Shown: one piece after another, positions 28,907 to 36,820 of the stretch | Layout: the number at the start of each line of letters is the position of its first letter | How positions within the stretch are numbered: position 1 is the stretch's first letter | Assembly: GCF_015711645.1 (NCBI RefSeq) | Contig: NZ_JABTEX010000001.1 | Coordinates: 1 to 64,000 of the forward strand | Source: Planomonospora sp. ID82291 | GTDB lineage: Bacteria > Actinomycetota > Actinomycetes > Streptosporangiales > Streptosporangiaceae | DNA: 64,000 nt | Direction of reading: 5' to 3' | Made by a program: the position numbers and the translations under genes | Notes under the pieces: model-generated | Told to the model about the DNA's origin: nothing | The model's database searches: none | What the model saw: the letters and a program-made list of their open reading frames with translations, nothing else

Positions 28907-28934
28907 AGAGGGCCCGGGGCGACCCGGGCCCTCT
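28907..28934. terminator. Terminator of the secreted-protein gene
   Basis: A 12-bp perfect stem (28907-28918/28923-28934) with a GCGA tetraloop. Confidence 0.75.
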
Positions 28935-29088
28935 CCGCGCTTCTCCGCGTTCTCCGGCGTTCTCGGGCGCCCCGTCCGTCCCCGTCCCCCGCGTCACGGC
29001 CGTCACGCCCGCCACCTCCGTCACCCCGGTTGACGCTCTCCGTGGCGGGCAGTGGAGCGGCATACGCCGCAGAGGGGAGAGCCACACG

Positions 29089-30240
29089 ATGACGACCGGT
29101 GACTTCTACGACTACCGCGACCTCCTCGACGAGGACGAGAGGGAGGTCGTGCAGCGGGTCCGGGAGTTCATGGCCGACCAGGTCGCGCCGATCGCCGACG
29201 AGGCCTGGACCACCGCCCGGTTCCCGCACCACCTGATCCCGGAGTTCGCCAAGCTGGACGTCGCGGGCCTGCCGTACCGGGGGGCGCGGAGCCTGCTGAC
29301 CGGGTTCGTGGTGCTGGAGATGAACCGGGTCGACCCGTCGATGGGGACGTTCTTCGGCGTGCACAACGGGCTGGCGATGGGGAGCGTCGACCGGCTGGGG
29401 TCGGAGGAGCAGCGCGAGCGGTGGCTGCCGCCGATGGCCGCGATGGAGAAGATCGGCGCCTTCGCCCTGACCGAGCCCGACGGCGGCTCCGACGTGGCCG
29501 CGGGGCTGCGCACGACCGCCCGGCGCGAGGGCGACACCTGGGTGCTCAACGGCGCCAAGCGGTGGATCGGCAACGCGACCTTCGCCGACCTGGTGGTGGT
29601 GTGGGCCAAGGACGAGGCCGACGGCCAGGTCAAGGGCTTCGTGGTCGAGAAGGGCACTCCGGGCTTCACCGCCACCAGGATCGAGAACAAGATCGCGCTG
29701 CGGACCGTGCAGAACGCCGACATCACGCTGACCAACTGCCTGGTCCCGGAGACGAACCGGCTACAGGGCGCGAACGGCTTCCGCGACACCGCCGCCATCC
29801 TCCGCCAGACCCGGGGCGGCGTCGCCTGGCAGGCGGTGGGCTGCATGATGGGCGCCTACGAGACGGCGCTGGCCTACGCCCGGGAGCGCGAGCAGTTCGG
29901 CCGGCCGATCGCCGGCTTCCAGCTCGTGCAGGACCTGCTGGTGCGCATGCTCGGCAACGTCACCTGCTCGCTCGGCATGGTGGTACGGCTGGCGCAGCTC
30001 CAGGACGCGGGGGTCTACAAGGACGAGCACTCGGCGATGGCCAAGGCCTTCTGCACGGTCCGGATGCGCGAGGCCGTGGGCTGGGGCCGCGAGATCATGG
30101 GCGGCAACGGGATCGTCCTCGACTACGGCATGGGACGGTTCGTGGCGGACGCGGAGGCGATCTACTCCTACGAGGGGACGCGCGAGATCAACAGCCTGAT
30201 CGTGGGCCGCGCGATCACCGGGACCGGGGCCTTCGTCTGA
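29089..30240 (+). CDS. Acyl-CoA dehydrogenase, glutaryl-CoA dehydrogenase-like
   Basis: 383 residues. FAD-linked acyl-CoA dehydrogenase: MGTFFGVHNGLAMGSV, the FAD loop AFALTEPDGGSDVAAGLRTT, WIGNATFADLVVVWAK, the REQFGRPIAGFQLVQDLL helix, and the catalytic base Glu in YSYEGTREIN near the C terminus. The MGxFFGVHN stretch and YEGT position are those of glutaryl-CoA dehydrogenases, which oxidise and decarboxylate glutaryl-CoA in lysine/tryptophan breakdown. No pathway genes are adjacent, so the substrate is inferred only from resemblance. Confidence 0.88.
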   Translation: MTTGDFYDYRDLLDEDEREVVQRVREFMADQVAPIADEAWTTARFPHHLIPEFAKLDVAGLPYRGARSLLTGFVVLEMNRVDPSMGTFFGVHNGLAMGSVDRLGSEEQRERWLPPMAAMEKIGAFALTEPDGGSDVAAGLRTTARREGDTWVLNGAKRWIGNATFADLVVVWAKDEADGQVKGFVVEKGTPGFTATRIENKIALRTVQNADITLTNCLVPETNRLQGANGFRDTAAILRQTRGGVAWQAVGCMMGAYETALAYAREREQFGRPIAGFQLVQDLLVRMLGNVTCSLGMVVRLAQLQDAGVYKDEHSAMAKAFCTVRMREAVGWGREIMGGNGIVLDYGMGRFVADAEAIYSYEGTREINSLIVGRAITGTGAFV

Positions 30241-30574
30241 CCCCTCAAGCCGGTCGCGCGTGGCGAGCGCGGCCTCGACGCCGACCCGCATGTCGGTGCC
30301 CCCGCCTCCGGCGAGGACGACCTTCCCGGGTCCGTCAGGGCCTCCTTCCCCGGGTCGGCCACCCGGCACCTCAGCCGCCCCCGTCCGGCCCGGGTTCGGG
30401 TCGAGGAACGGGGCCCGGTCGTGGCCGCCCCCGCAGCTCAGCCGCAGCCCGGCGGCGTGCCGTACGTCCCACAGGTGCCGCGCCGCCGCCCAGTCCCGCG
30501 AGAGCCCGGACCGCGGCCCGTCCCGCGTCCGCCCGTCCGGCGTCCGCCCGTCCGGCGTCCGCCCGTCGTGCCGG
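30241..30574. other. Gene debris between the acyl-CoA dehydrogenase and the SDR pseudogene
   Basis: Read on the minus strand, about 30250-30320 encodes VVLAGGGGTDMRVGVEAALA, which resembles the GGGGTDMxVGI segment of VWA-like metallopeptidases (DUF2201), cut off by the dehydrogenase stop. The rest has no intact frame. A 15-bp repeat lies at 30526-30568. I read the stretch as remnants. Confidence 0.4.
30526..30568. repeat. 15-bp tandem repeat, about three copies
   Basis: CGTCCGCCCGTCCGG starts at 30526, 30541 and 30556 (partial). It marks the point where SDR homology stops. Confidence 0.8.
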
Positions 30575-31510
30575 ACATCCGCTCCCCGCCGACACCGCGC
30601 ACGATCGGGTCGTACACCCGGACGGCCCCGTCGACGACGTCCAGCGGCGGGCGGAACCCCGCCTCCCGCTGCGCCGTCTTGGCCGGGTGCGGCCGCTCGT
30701 CGGTCACCCAGCCGGTGTCGACGCTGTTCATGTGGATGCCCGAGGCCGCGTAGTCGGCGGCGGCCGTCCGGGTCAGCATGTTCAACGACGCCTTGGCCAT
30801 GTTCGTGTGCGGGTGCCGGACGGTCTTGTTCCGCCGGGAGAAGCTGCCCTCCATCGCCGAGACCTGCACGACGTACCGGTCGGGGAAGGGCGAGGCCTCC
30901 AGCAGCCCGCGCAGGCGCGAGATGAGCAGAAAGGGGGCGAAGGCGTTGATCACCTGCGCCTCCAGCCACTCGGCGGGGTCCACCTCGTGCAGGCGCAGGT
31001 TCCAGCTGTTGCGCTCGCGCAGGTCCAGCGGCTGGCCGGTCTCGTCCGTGCGGCCGGCGGGGAAGAGCGCCTCCAGACCGGCCTCCCGCTCCGCCGTGCC
31101 GTCCGCCGCGGCCGGGTCGGAGAGGAGGGCCGGGCGCGGCTGCGCGGCGGGGCTCCCCGGTGGGAGGGCGGGCATCGCGGGCTGCTGGACCGGGGCTGCC
31201 CGCCCCCGGCGTCCGCCACCTCGACCCTCGCGGCAGCCCCCGTCAGCGGACCGCTCTCAGCCGCGCGGACCTCCCGGTGGTAGGCGGCCGGCCGGCGGAT
31301 CGTCTGGGCGGCGTTGTCGACCAGGATGTCGAGGTGCGGGAACCGCCGGTGGACCGCGCCGAGCAGGCCCGCCACCCCGGGCAGGTCGAGCAGGTCGACG
31401 CCGTGCACGTGCAGGCGCTCCAGCCAGTCTCCGGAGTCCCGGACGGCGGCGAACCGGCGTCCTCCTGCCCGCAGCCGGGGCGCGACGACCTCCGCGCCAC
31501 GGCCTCGCCG
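30575..31510 (-). pseudogene. Decayed SDR-family oxidoreductase
   Basis: SDR homology is split over two frames. From about 31510 the phrase RGAEVVAPRLRAGGRRF leads to RLHVHGVDLLDLPG and HLDILVDNAAQTIRRP. Near 31170-31220 the frame changes, and the second part carries INAFAPFLLISRLRGLL, YVVQVSAMEGSFSRRNKT, the HPHTNMAKASLNMLTRT active-site region and MNSVDTGWVTDE. The N-terminal TGGxxxIG NADP-binding loop is absent, and the C terminus ends at DPIVRGVGG before the expected last dozen residues, running into 15-bp repeats. The gene is therefore truncated at both ends and frameshifted. Confidence 0.75.
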
Positions 31511-31617
31511 CCCGACAGCGTAGCGAACGATCGCGGCGCTCCGATCACCGCTCGGAACGCGCGTCCAGCGGACGCGCGGACGGCTTGGACGCGATCAGGG
31601 CCGTCCGGCCCGCGCGG

Positions 31618-31893
31618 TCAGGAGGACGGCCCCATCTCCTCCGGCTCGGGGGTCCGGGACTCTTCCTCGCCGTCCTCTCCCGGCGGGGAGGGTTCGACCG
31701 GGTCCGCCGGGATCGGCCGGTCGGGGAAGTCGGTGTCGGCTCCCGAGCGGGCCGCGACGGTCCGGCTCTCGCCCACCGCCGCGTCCGGCGCGGCGGGCGG
31801 CCCGTCTCCGCCCTCCTGCGGCGGCCCGCCGGCCGCGTCCGGCTGCGGGGGTTCCGTGGAGGGGTTCTCTGCGGGATCGTGTTCGTCGCTCAT
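31618..31893 (-). CDS. Small acidic Pro-rich protein, unknown
   Basis: 91 residues from ATG 31893, with GGGAGAGG upstream. Almost entirely Asp, Glu, Pro, Gly, Ser and Ala (e.g. SDEHDPAENPSTEPPQPDA and GEDGEEESRTPEPEEMG), so probably disordered. No family recognised. Codon use looks like a real gene. It could be a small regulatory or stress protein; nothing proves this. Confidence 0.55.
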   Translation of the reverse strand: MSDEHDPAENPSTEPPQPDAAGGPPQEGGDGPPAAPDAAVGESRTVAARSGADTDFPDRPIPADPVEPSPPGEDGEEESRTPEPEEMGPSS

Positions 31894-31949
31894 GCCGGCC
31901 CTCTCCCCCGCGCAGGGGACATCATGCCCTCCGGCCGGTCTGGGGCCCC

Positions 31950-31997
31950 GGGCGCTCCGGACCCGGGCCATCGGGCGCTCCGGACCCGGGCCATCGG
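31950..31997. repeat. 23-bp tandem repeat, two copies
   Basis: GGGCGCTCCGGACCCGGGCC occurs at 31950 and 31973, between two small minus-strand genes. Confidence 0.85.
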
Positions 31998-32020
31998 GTC
32001 CGACGGGAACCCCGGGCGCC

Positions 32021-32455
32021 TCAGTCGGGCACGGCCTCGTGTCCCGGACGGCCGCGCGTACGGCGGCGCTCCTTCATCTCCGCCTCGTAGAGGTGGCGGC
32101 GGCCCCCCGCCAGCTCGTTCCTGATCCGCTCCTCCAGCTCGCGGAAGCACCGGTGGTAACCGTCGTCGTAGTCCTCGACGATCTGGAAGGTCCACCGGCC
32201 CTCGATCACGTTGCGCCCGACGATCTCGGCGGCGACCTCCTCGGCCTGGCGGTCGTGCCCGGCGGCGCGCAGCAGCTCCACCGCCTCGTCGAGCATCAGG
32301 TCGGCGTGGCCGGTGAGCTGGTGGAAGGTGTACAGGTGCCCGCGCGCCCGCTCGGTCGTCTCCAGCGCCTCGGACAGCTTGCCCAGCGCCTCGACGGTGG
32401 CGTCGTCCAGCCCTTCGGGCCGGCGGTGTGCGGAATCGGGACGGTCGTCGCTCAT
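32021..32455 (-). CDS. Conserved helical hypothetical protein
   Basis: 144 residues, soluble and helical: LDDATVEALGKLSEALETTERARGHLYTFHQLTGHADLMLDEAVELLRAAG, then FQIVEDYDDGYHRCFRELEERIRNELAGGRRHLYEAEMKERRR. The His/Asp/Glu distribution (YTFHQLTGHAD) could bind a metal in a helical bundle but no ferritin-type motif is complete. Similar proteins occur widely in actinomycetes without a known role. Confidence 0.65.
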   Translation of the reverse strand: MSDDRPDSAHRRPEGLDDATVEALGKLSEALETTERARGHLYTFHQLTGHADLMLDEAVELLRAAGHDRQAEEVAAEIVGRNVIEGRWTFQIVEDYDDGYHRCFRELEERIRNELAGGRRHLYEAEMKERRRTRGRPGHEAVPD

Positions 32456-32601
32456 GGGGCGCCGTTACCCCCGGCGGCCGGGGGTATGCCCCGGAGCGCG
32501 CCGGGGATCCGCCGCCCGGGCCGGCGCCGTCCTCCGCCCGCCCGGATCGATCGTGCGGCGATCGAACGGTGGTCGGGCGGACGGACCACGCCGGCCGGGG
32601 A

Positions 32602-32910
32602 TCAGCGCGAGGTGGCCTCGATGAGCTTGCGGCGCTGCTGGGCGCCGAGCCCGCCCAGGCGGCGGGCCTCGTCCACGTCGGCCTGCGCCATCAGCTGGGC
32701 CGCCTTCACCGTGCCCACACCGGGCAGGGCGCGCAGCGCCTGGGACACCTTGATGCGCTTGGCGATCTCGTCGTCCCGGTCGAGCAGCTGCTTGAAGGTG
32801 ACCGTCCCGGACTTGACGTCGGCCAGCAGCTTGGCGCGGGCCGCCCTGGTCTCGGCGGCCTTGACAAGGGCGGCCTGGCGCTGTTCGGGGGTGAGGGTGG
32901 GGAGAGCCAC
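32602..32910 (-). CDS. mihF: Integration host factor, actinobacterial type (mIHF paralogue)
   Basis: 102 residues from GTG 32910, giving the family's usual MALPxLTPEQR opening with AAGGAG six bases upstream. An ATG at 32925 overlaps the preceding stop and adds five residues. The C-terminal half holds the DNA-binding helix-hairpin-like segment ALRALPGVGTVKAAQLMAQADVDEARRLGGLGAQQRRKL. mIHF bends DNA and shapes the nucleoid. The essential copy usually sits beside gmk; this one is downstream of a DJ-1/PfpI gene with an 11-bp gap and its middle part (LLADVKSGTVTFKQLLDR) is diverged, so it is probably a second, specialised copy. Confidence 0.85.
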   Translation of the reverse strand: MALPTLTPEQRQAALVKAAETRAARAKLLADVKSGTVTFKQLLDRDDEIAKRIKVSQALRALPGVGTVKAAQLMAQADVDEARRLGGLGAQQRRKLIEATSR

Positions 32911-32921
32911 GTTTTTCTCCT

Positions 32922-34352
32922 TCATCGTCGTGGTTTGACCATTCTGCTACCCACGACGATCAGGGTATTCATCCTTCTTCTCCCGGCAAGCGCCCCGACC
33001 CCCGCGGCGGCGGCGAGGGCCAGGACGCCCAACGCGGTCGGACGCCACGGCCAGGCGGGTCCGGCCAGCTCCAGGTGGCCCGCCGGATACTCGGCGAACT
33101 TGGCGGTGGCGCGGGCCGTGGCCAGGTCGGCGCGGGCGGCCAGATCCCGCAGCACCCCGTCGAACCCGGACTCCCCGGCCGCCCTCCCCCGGTGCGGCAG
33201 CTCCACCTCCAGGCCGCGCCCGGCCGCCCAGGCGGTCAGCGCCGGGCCGGCCTCGTCCGCGTGCCGGGCGCCCGGCACGACCAGCCGGTCCACCGGGGCG
33301 GTCCCCGGCCCCGCGGGCTCGGCGAGCAGGAGCATGCCGTGCCGGGTCCTGACCACCGGCCCGGCGGCGACCGGGATCGCCCGCGCGGCGAAGGACGTGC
33401 CGGAGTAGACCTCGAAGGCCGCGGCCGCGTCGATCTCGCCGACCCCCTCGGCCAGCCCGACGCCGACGGACGGGCGCCCCCACGGGAAGGCCGCGTTGAG
33501 CCCGTACGGCAGGTCGGCCGGGACCAGTCCGTTGACCGGGATCTCCAGTGGGCCGCCCACCGACCAGCCGGGGTAGGCCGCCTCCCGGCCGATCCGCTCG
33601 GCCTCCGCGGTCCCGGCCAGCTGCTCGACCAGCCGGAGGGCGCCCACGATGCCCGAGGTCACCCCGGCGGTGGTGGTGACGGGGCCGTCCTGGACATAGC
33701 GCAGCCCCCGGACCCAGCGCACCTGCGGGTCGGAGTCCTGGAGCGCGTCGATCCGCTGCCAGAACGAGGTCGCGCGGCGTCCGTCGAGCACGCCGGCCGC
33801 GGCCAGCAGGTCCGACCCGGCGCACACGCCCAGGATCCGGGCGCCCCGCGCGGCCCGCCGGGCCACCCACGCGCGCAGCGGCGCCTCCGCCTCCCCGCGC
33901 GGCTCGGCCACCGCGGGCACCACGACCACGTCCGGCTCGGGGACGGCGCGGGCGTCCACCTCGGCGAAGGTGCGGTCGGGCAGCGCGTGCAGCCCGCCGG
34001 AGAGCGCCACCGGCTCCCGGCGGGCCGCGACGGTGTACACCGCGAAGCGCTCCGAACGGGCGAACACCTCGTACGGCGCCAGAGCGTCCCCGGTGACCGA
34101 ACCGGTCGCGCCGAGCACCACGGCGACGACCGTGCGCCCCTCCGGGACCGGCGCCGCCGGGGGCCACCCCTGCGCTGGGACGGTCCGCGGGGCGGACGGG
34201 AAGCTCTCCCGCATCGTGACCGCCACCCCGGCGGCGCAGGCCCCGGCCAGGACCGCGGCGGCCAGCCCGGCGCCGAGCAGTATCCGGGGCGCCCTGCGGG
34301 CCAGGGCGCGGAGCGGGGCGCGAGGGGACGGGGGCACGGGTGATGAGGACAT
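32922..34352 (-). CDS. Membrane-anchored DJ-1/PfpI-type protein
   Basis: 476 residues from ATG 34352 (AGGAG seven bases upstream). One N-terminal membrane helix (about 25-47), a DJ-1/PfpI domain (about 72-265) with the nucleophile elbow ILGVCAGSDLLAAAGVLDG (Cys) and YVQDGPVTTTAGVTSGI, a second partial copy of the fold (about 300-430, without the Cys), and a C-terminal helix (WRPTALGVLALAAAAGVGA). The catalytic part probably faces outside or is held at the membrane. It follows a GlxA-type regulator with the same fold by 35 bp and precedes the mIHF paralogue by 11 bp, so the three form an operon. Confidence 0.82.
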   Translation of the reverse strand: MSSSPVPPSPRAPLRALARRAPRILLGAGLAAAVLAGACAAGVAVTMRESFPSAPRTVPAQGWPPAAPVPEGRTVVAVVLGATGSVTGDALAPYEVFARSERFAVYTVAARREPVALSGGLHALPDRTFAEVDARAVPEPDVVVVPAVAEPRGEAEAPLRAWVARRAARGARILGVCAGSDLLAAAGVLDGRRATSFWQRIDALQDSDPQVRWVRGLRYVQDGPVTTTAGVTSGIVGALRLVEQLAGTAEAERIGREAAYPGWSVGGPLEIPVNGLVPADLPYGLNAAFPWGRPSVGVGLAEGVGEIDAAAAFEVYSGTSFAARAIPVAAGPVVRTRHGMLLLAEPAGPGTAPVDRLVVPGARHADEAGPALTAWAAGRGLEVELPHRGRAAGESGFDGVLRDLAARADLATARATAKFAEYPAGHLELAGPAWPWRPTALGVLALAAAAGVGALAGRRRMNTLIVVGSRMVKPRR

Positions 34353-34387
34353 GGCGGATCTCCTGGGCGACAGAGGACGGAAGAGGC

Positions 34388-35380
34388 TCAGCGGGCGGCG
34401 GGCGGTGCGCCCGGCGGGCCGGGCCGCCGGGACGCCGAGGGCGGCATGCCGTACCGGGCGGTGAAGAGCCGGCGGAAGTGGCGCGCGTCCCGGAAGCCGC
34501 ACCGCGCGGACACCGCCTCGACGGTCAGGCCGGTCTCGGCGAGCAGTCGTGCGGCGAGTTCCAGTCGGAGCCGCTGCCGGTACTCCAGAGGGGTGATCCC
34601 GACCGTGGCGGTGAAGGCCCGGCTCAGCCCGCGCGGCGACAGGTTCGCCACGGCGGCGAGCTCGGCGAGGGTGTGCGGGCTGTCGAGGTGCTGCGCCAGG
34701 TGGTCCTGCACCCGGTGGACCGCCGGGTGCAGGTGCGCCCGGTGCTGCAGGAAGGCGCTGACCTGGGGGTCCGTTCCGGAGCGGCGCAGGTAGACCACGA
34801 GCTGGCGGGCGACGGCCGCCGCGAGCGCCGGCCCGTGGTCGCGCTCGACCAGCGACAGCGCCAGGTCGAGCCCGGTGGAGATGCCCGCGCTGGTGCTCAC
34901 CGGCCCGTCGTGGACGTAGAGCACCGCCTCCTGCACCCGGGCGGCCGGGTAGCGCTCGCGCATCACCTCGATCAGCGACCAGTGCGTGGTGCACCGGCGG
35001 CCGTCCAGCAGCCCGGCCTCGCCGAGCGCCGCCGCCCCGCTGCAGACCGAGGCGAGCCGGGCCCCCGCGCGGTGGGCGGCCCGCAGCCAGTCCGCCACCC
35101 CCGGGGGGACCAGCGGCCGCCCCGGTCCGGGCTCCCGCAGGCGGTGCCCGGGCACCAGCACCAGGTCGTGCGGCCCGACCTCGGCCAGCGGCGCGAGCCC
35201 GGTGAACCGCAGCCCCTGCGCCGACTCCGCCTCCGGCGTCTGCGCGACGTACTCCACCCGGTACGGCGCACCCAGGTGGGCCGCCGCGTCGAACACCTGG
35301 ACCGGCCCGCCCAGGTCGAGCAGGTTCACCTCCGGCAGCACCAGGACGACCACCCGGCCGCCGCGCGTCACGTCGCTCAC
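34388..35380 (-). CDS. GlxA-family AraC-type regulator with DJ-1/PfpI domain
   Basis: 330 residues from GTG 35380 (GTG 35389 also possible). N-terminal DJ-1/PfpI domain (about 8-180): VVVLVLPEVNLLDLGGPVQVFDAA and RLASVCSGAAALGEAGLLDGRRCTTHW, with a Cys at the elbow. C-terminal AraC/XylS double helix-turn-helix (about 225-315): HTLAELAAVANLSPRGLSRAFTATVGITPLEYRQRLRLELA and VEAVSARCGFRDARHFRRLF. Streptomyces GlxA/AdpA regulators have this layout. It heads the operon with the membrane DJ-1 protein and probably controls it. Confidence 0.9.
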   Translation of the reverse strand: MSDVTRGGRVVVLVLPEVNLLDLGGPVQVFDAAAHLGAPYRVEYVAQTPEAESAQGLRFTGLAPLAEVGPHDLVLVPGHRLREPGPGRPLVPPGVADWLRAAHRAGARLASVCSGAAALGEAGLLDGRRCTTHWSLIEVMRERYPAARVQEAVLYVHDGPVSTSAGISTGLDLALSLVERDHGPALAAAVARQLVVYLRRSGTDPQVSAFLQHRAHLHPAVHRVQDHLAQHLDSPHTLAELAAVANLSPRGLSRAFTATVGITPLEYRQRLRLELAARLLAETGLTVEAVSARCGFRDARHFRRLFTARYGMPPSASRRPGPPGAPPAAR

Positions 35381-35519
35381 GGTTCCCACGCTAGGCCCGC
35401 CCGGCCCTCCGCGGCAGGGCAGGACGGGCCCGGCACCGGACGGATCAGGCACCCGGGTGTACGGCGGGACGCCCCGGGTAGAGGACATTCCATTACAGAA
35501 AGCATCGAGGTGGTAGCAG

Positions 35520-35756
35520 ATGGTACTGGTCAGTCGAGACGACGTCCGCACGCTGCTGGACTCCCCCGACCCCGGCGCGACGCTGGTGCTCGTCGAGGGC
35601 AGGTGCGCGGTCCTGCCGGAGGACCGAGCCGAGGGGCTCGTGATCGCCAGCCGGCGCGATCTGGCGTCCGAGCTCGACGGCGCCGACCGGAGCGACCGGG
35701 AGCTCGACCGGCTGGCGGGCCGGTTGGACGGCATCGCCCGCGACCTCGGCGCGTGA
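35520..35756 (+). CDS. Small hypothetical protein
   Basis: 78 residues from ATG 35520, with GAGGTGG six bases upstream. Acidic, with two helical parts: LVSRDDVRTLLDSPDPGATLVLVEGRCAVLP and ASELDGADRSDRELDRLAGRLDGIARDL. No family recognised, though similar short proteins are common in actinomycetes. Divergent from the GlxA-type gene. Confidence 0.6.
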   Translation: MVLVSRDDVRTLLDSPDPGATLVLVEGRCAVLPEDRAEGLVIASRRDLASELDGADRSDRELDRLAGRLDGIARDLGA

Positions 35757-35830
35757 ACGGCCGCGGAGGGCCGTCGGGCCGGTCCCGCCCGATCGAGCCG
35801 TCATGACCCGTCCGAAGTCGCCCTGGCCCG

Positions 35831-35872
35831 CCCGAGACCGACCGGGTGCACCCGAGACCGACCGGGTGCACC
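35831..35872. repeat. 20-bp perfect tandem repeat, two copies
   Basis: CCCGAGACCGACCGGGTGCA at 35831-35850 and again at 35851-35870, upstream of the methyltransferase gene. Confidence 0.9.
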
Positions 35873-35941
35873 TGAGGCCGCCTGAGGTCGCCGGAAAACC
35901 GCGGGGAACGTCCTGGATCACGGAAATCGGGGGTGCACACG

Positions 35942-36703
35942 ATGCCTGGCTTCGACGCGTCCGCCTACGGACGCAGGATCGCCGACATCTACGACGACGT
36001 CACCGAGGACCTGCCCACGGAGCTCGCGGTGGACCGCCTCCACGAGCTCGCCGAGGGCGGGCGCGTCCTGGAGTTCGGCATCGGCACCGGCCGGCTGGCG
36101 CTGCCGCTGGCCGCGCGAGGGGTGTCCGTCGCCGGCGTCGACGCCTCCGCGGAGATGCTGGAGGTGCTGCGGGCCAAGCCGGGAGGCGACCGCGTCCCGG
36201 TGACCGTGGGCGACTTCTCGACGGCGCGGGTCGACGGCCGGTTCAGCCTGGTCGTGCTGGCCTTCAACACGGTCTTCGCCCTCCCCTCGCAGGACGCCCA
36301 GGTCGCCTGCTTCCGCAACGCCGCCGCGCACCTGCGGCCCGGCGGCCGGTTCGTCGTCGAGGCGTGGGTGCCGGACCCGGGGGCGTTCCGCGGCCGCTCG
36401 GCGGTCCGGCTGCTCTCGCTCGCCGAGGACCGGGTCATGCTGGAGGCCGCGCGGTTGTTCCCCGCCGACCAGACGATGCGCACCACCAAGATCAGTCTGT
36501 CCTCCGGCGAGGTGCGGCTCCTGCCCGCCAACCACCGCTACGCCTGGCCCGCCGAACTCGACCTGATGGCCCGCATGGCCGGGATGGAGCGCGAGCACCG
36601 CTGGTCCGGCTGGTCCGGTGCGGCGTTCACCGACGACAGCCCGGCCCACGTGTCGGTCTACCACCGGTGGACCGTTCCCGGAGCGTCTCCGAACCGGTCC
36701 TGA
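35942..36703 (+). CDS. Class I SAM-dependent methyltransferase
   Basis: 253 residues from ATG 35942 (GGGGGT seven bases upstream; GTG 35933 in frame). Rossmann methyltransferase: motif I VLEFGIGTGRLALPLAARG near residue 45, VAGVDASAEMLEVL (acidic loop), FSLVVLAFNTVFALPSQ, then LRPGGRFVVEAWVPD. The YGRRIADIYDDVTEDLPTE start is typical of small-molecule methyltransferases. Substrate unknown. It precedes the diiron enzyme and glycosyltransferase genes in the same direction, with 117 bp of repeats between. Confidence 0.88.
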   Translation: MPGFDASAYGRRIADIYDDVTEDLPTELAVDRLHELAEGGRVLEFGIGTGRLALPLAARGVSVAGVDASAEMLEVLRAKPGGDRVPVTVGDFSTARVDGRFSLVVLAFNTVFALPSQDAQVACFRNAAAHLRPGGRFVVEAWVPDPGAFRGRSAVRLLSLAEDRVMLEAARLFPADQTMRTTKISLSSGEVRLLPANHRYAWPAELDLMARMAGMEREHRWSGWSGAAFTDDSPAHVSVYHRWTVPGASPNRS

Positions 36704-36765
36704 AACCGCGTCCCCGAGCCGGCCTGAACCGCCGCCGACCGGCCCCGTCGTCCGTTCCCCCGCCC

Positions 36766-36800
36766 CCGTCGTCCGTCGTCCGTCGTCCGTCGTCCGTCCC
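36766..36800. repeat. 7-bp microsatellite (CGTCGTC), about four copies
   Basis: The GTCGTCC heptamer is repeated directly upstream of the diiron enzyme gene, within the likely promoter/leader. Copy number could change by slippage. Confidence 0.8.
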
Positions 36801-36820
36801 CCCTTCGTCTGGAGTCCGTG

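Noticed and set aside
30250-30320. VWA-metallopeptidase gene
   Set aside because: Only about 20 residues resemble the family and the frame ends in the neighbouring gene, so it is described as debris rather than a gene.
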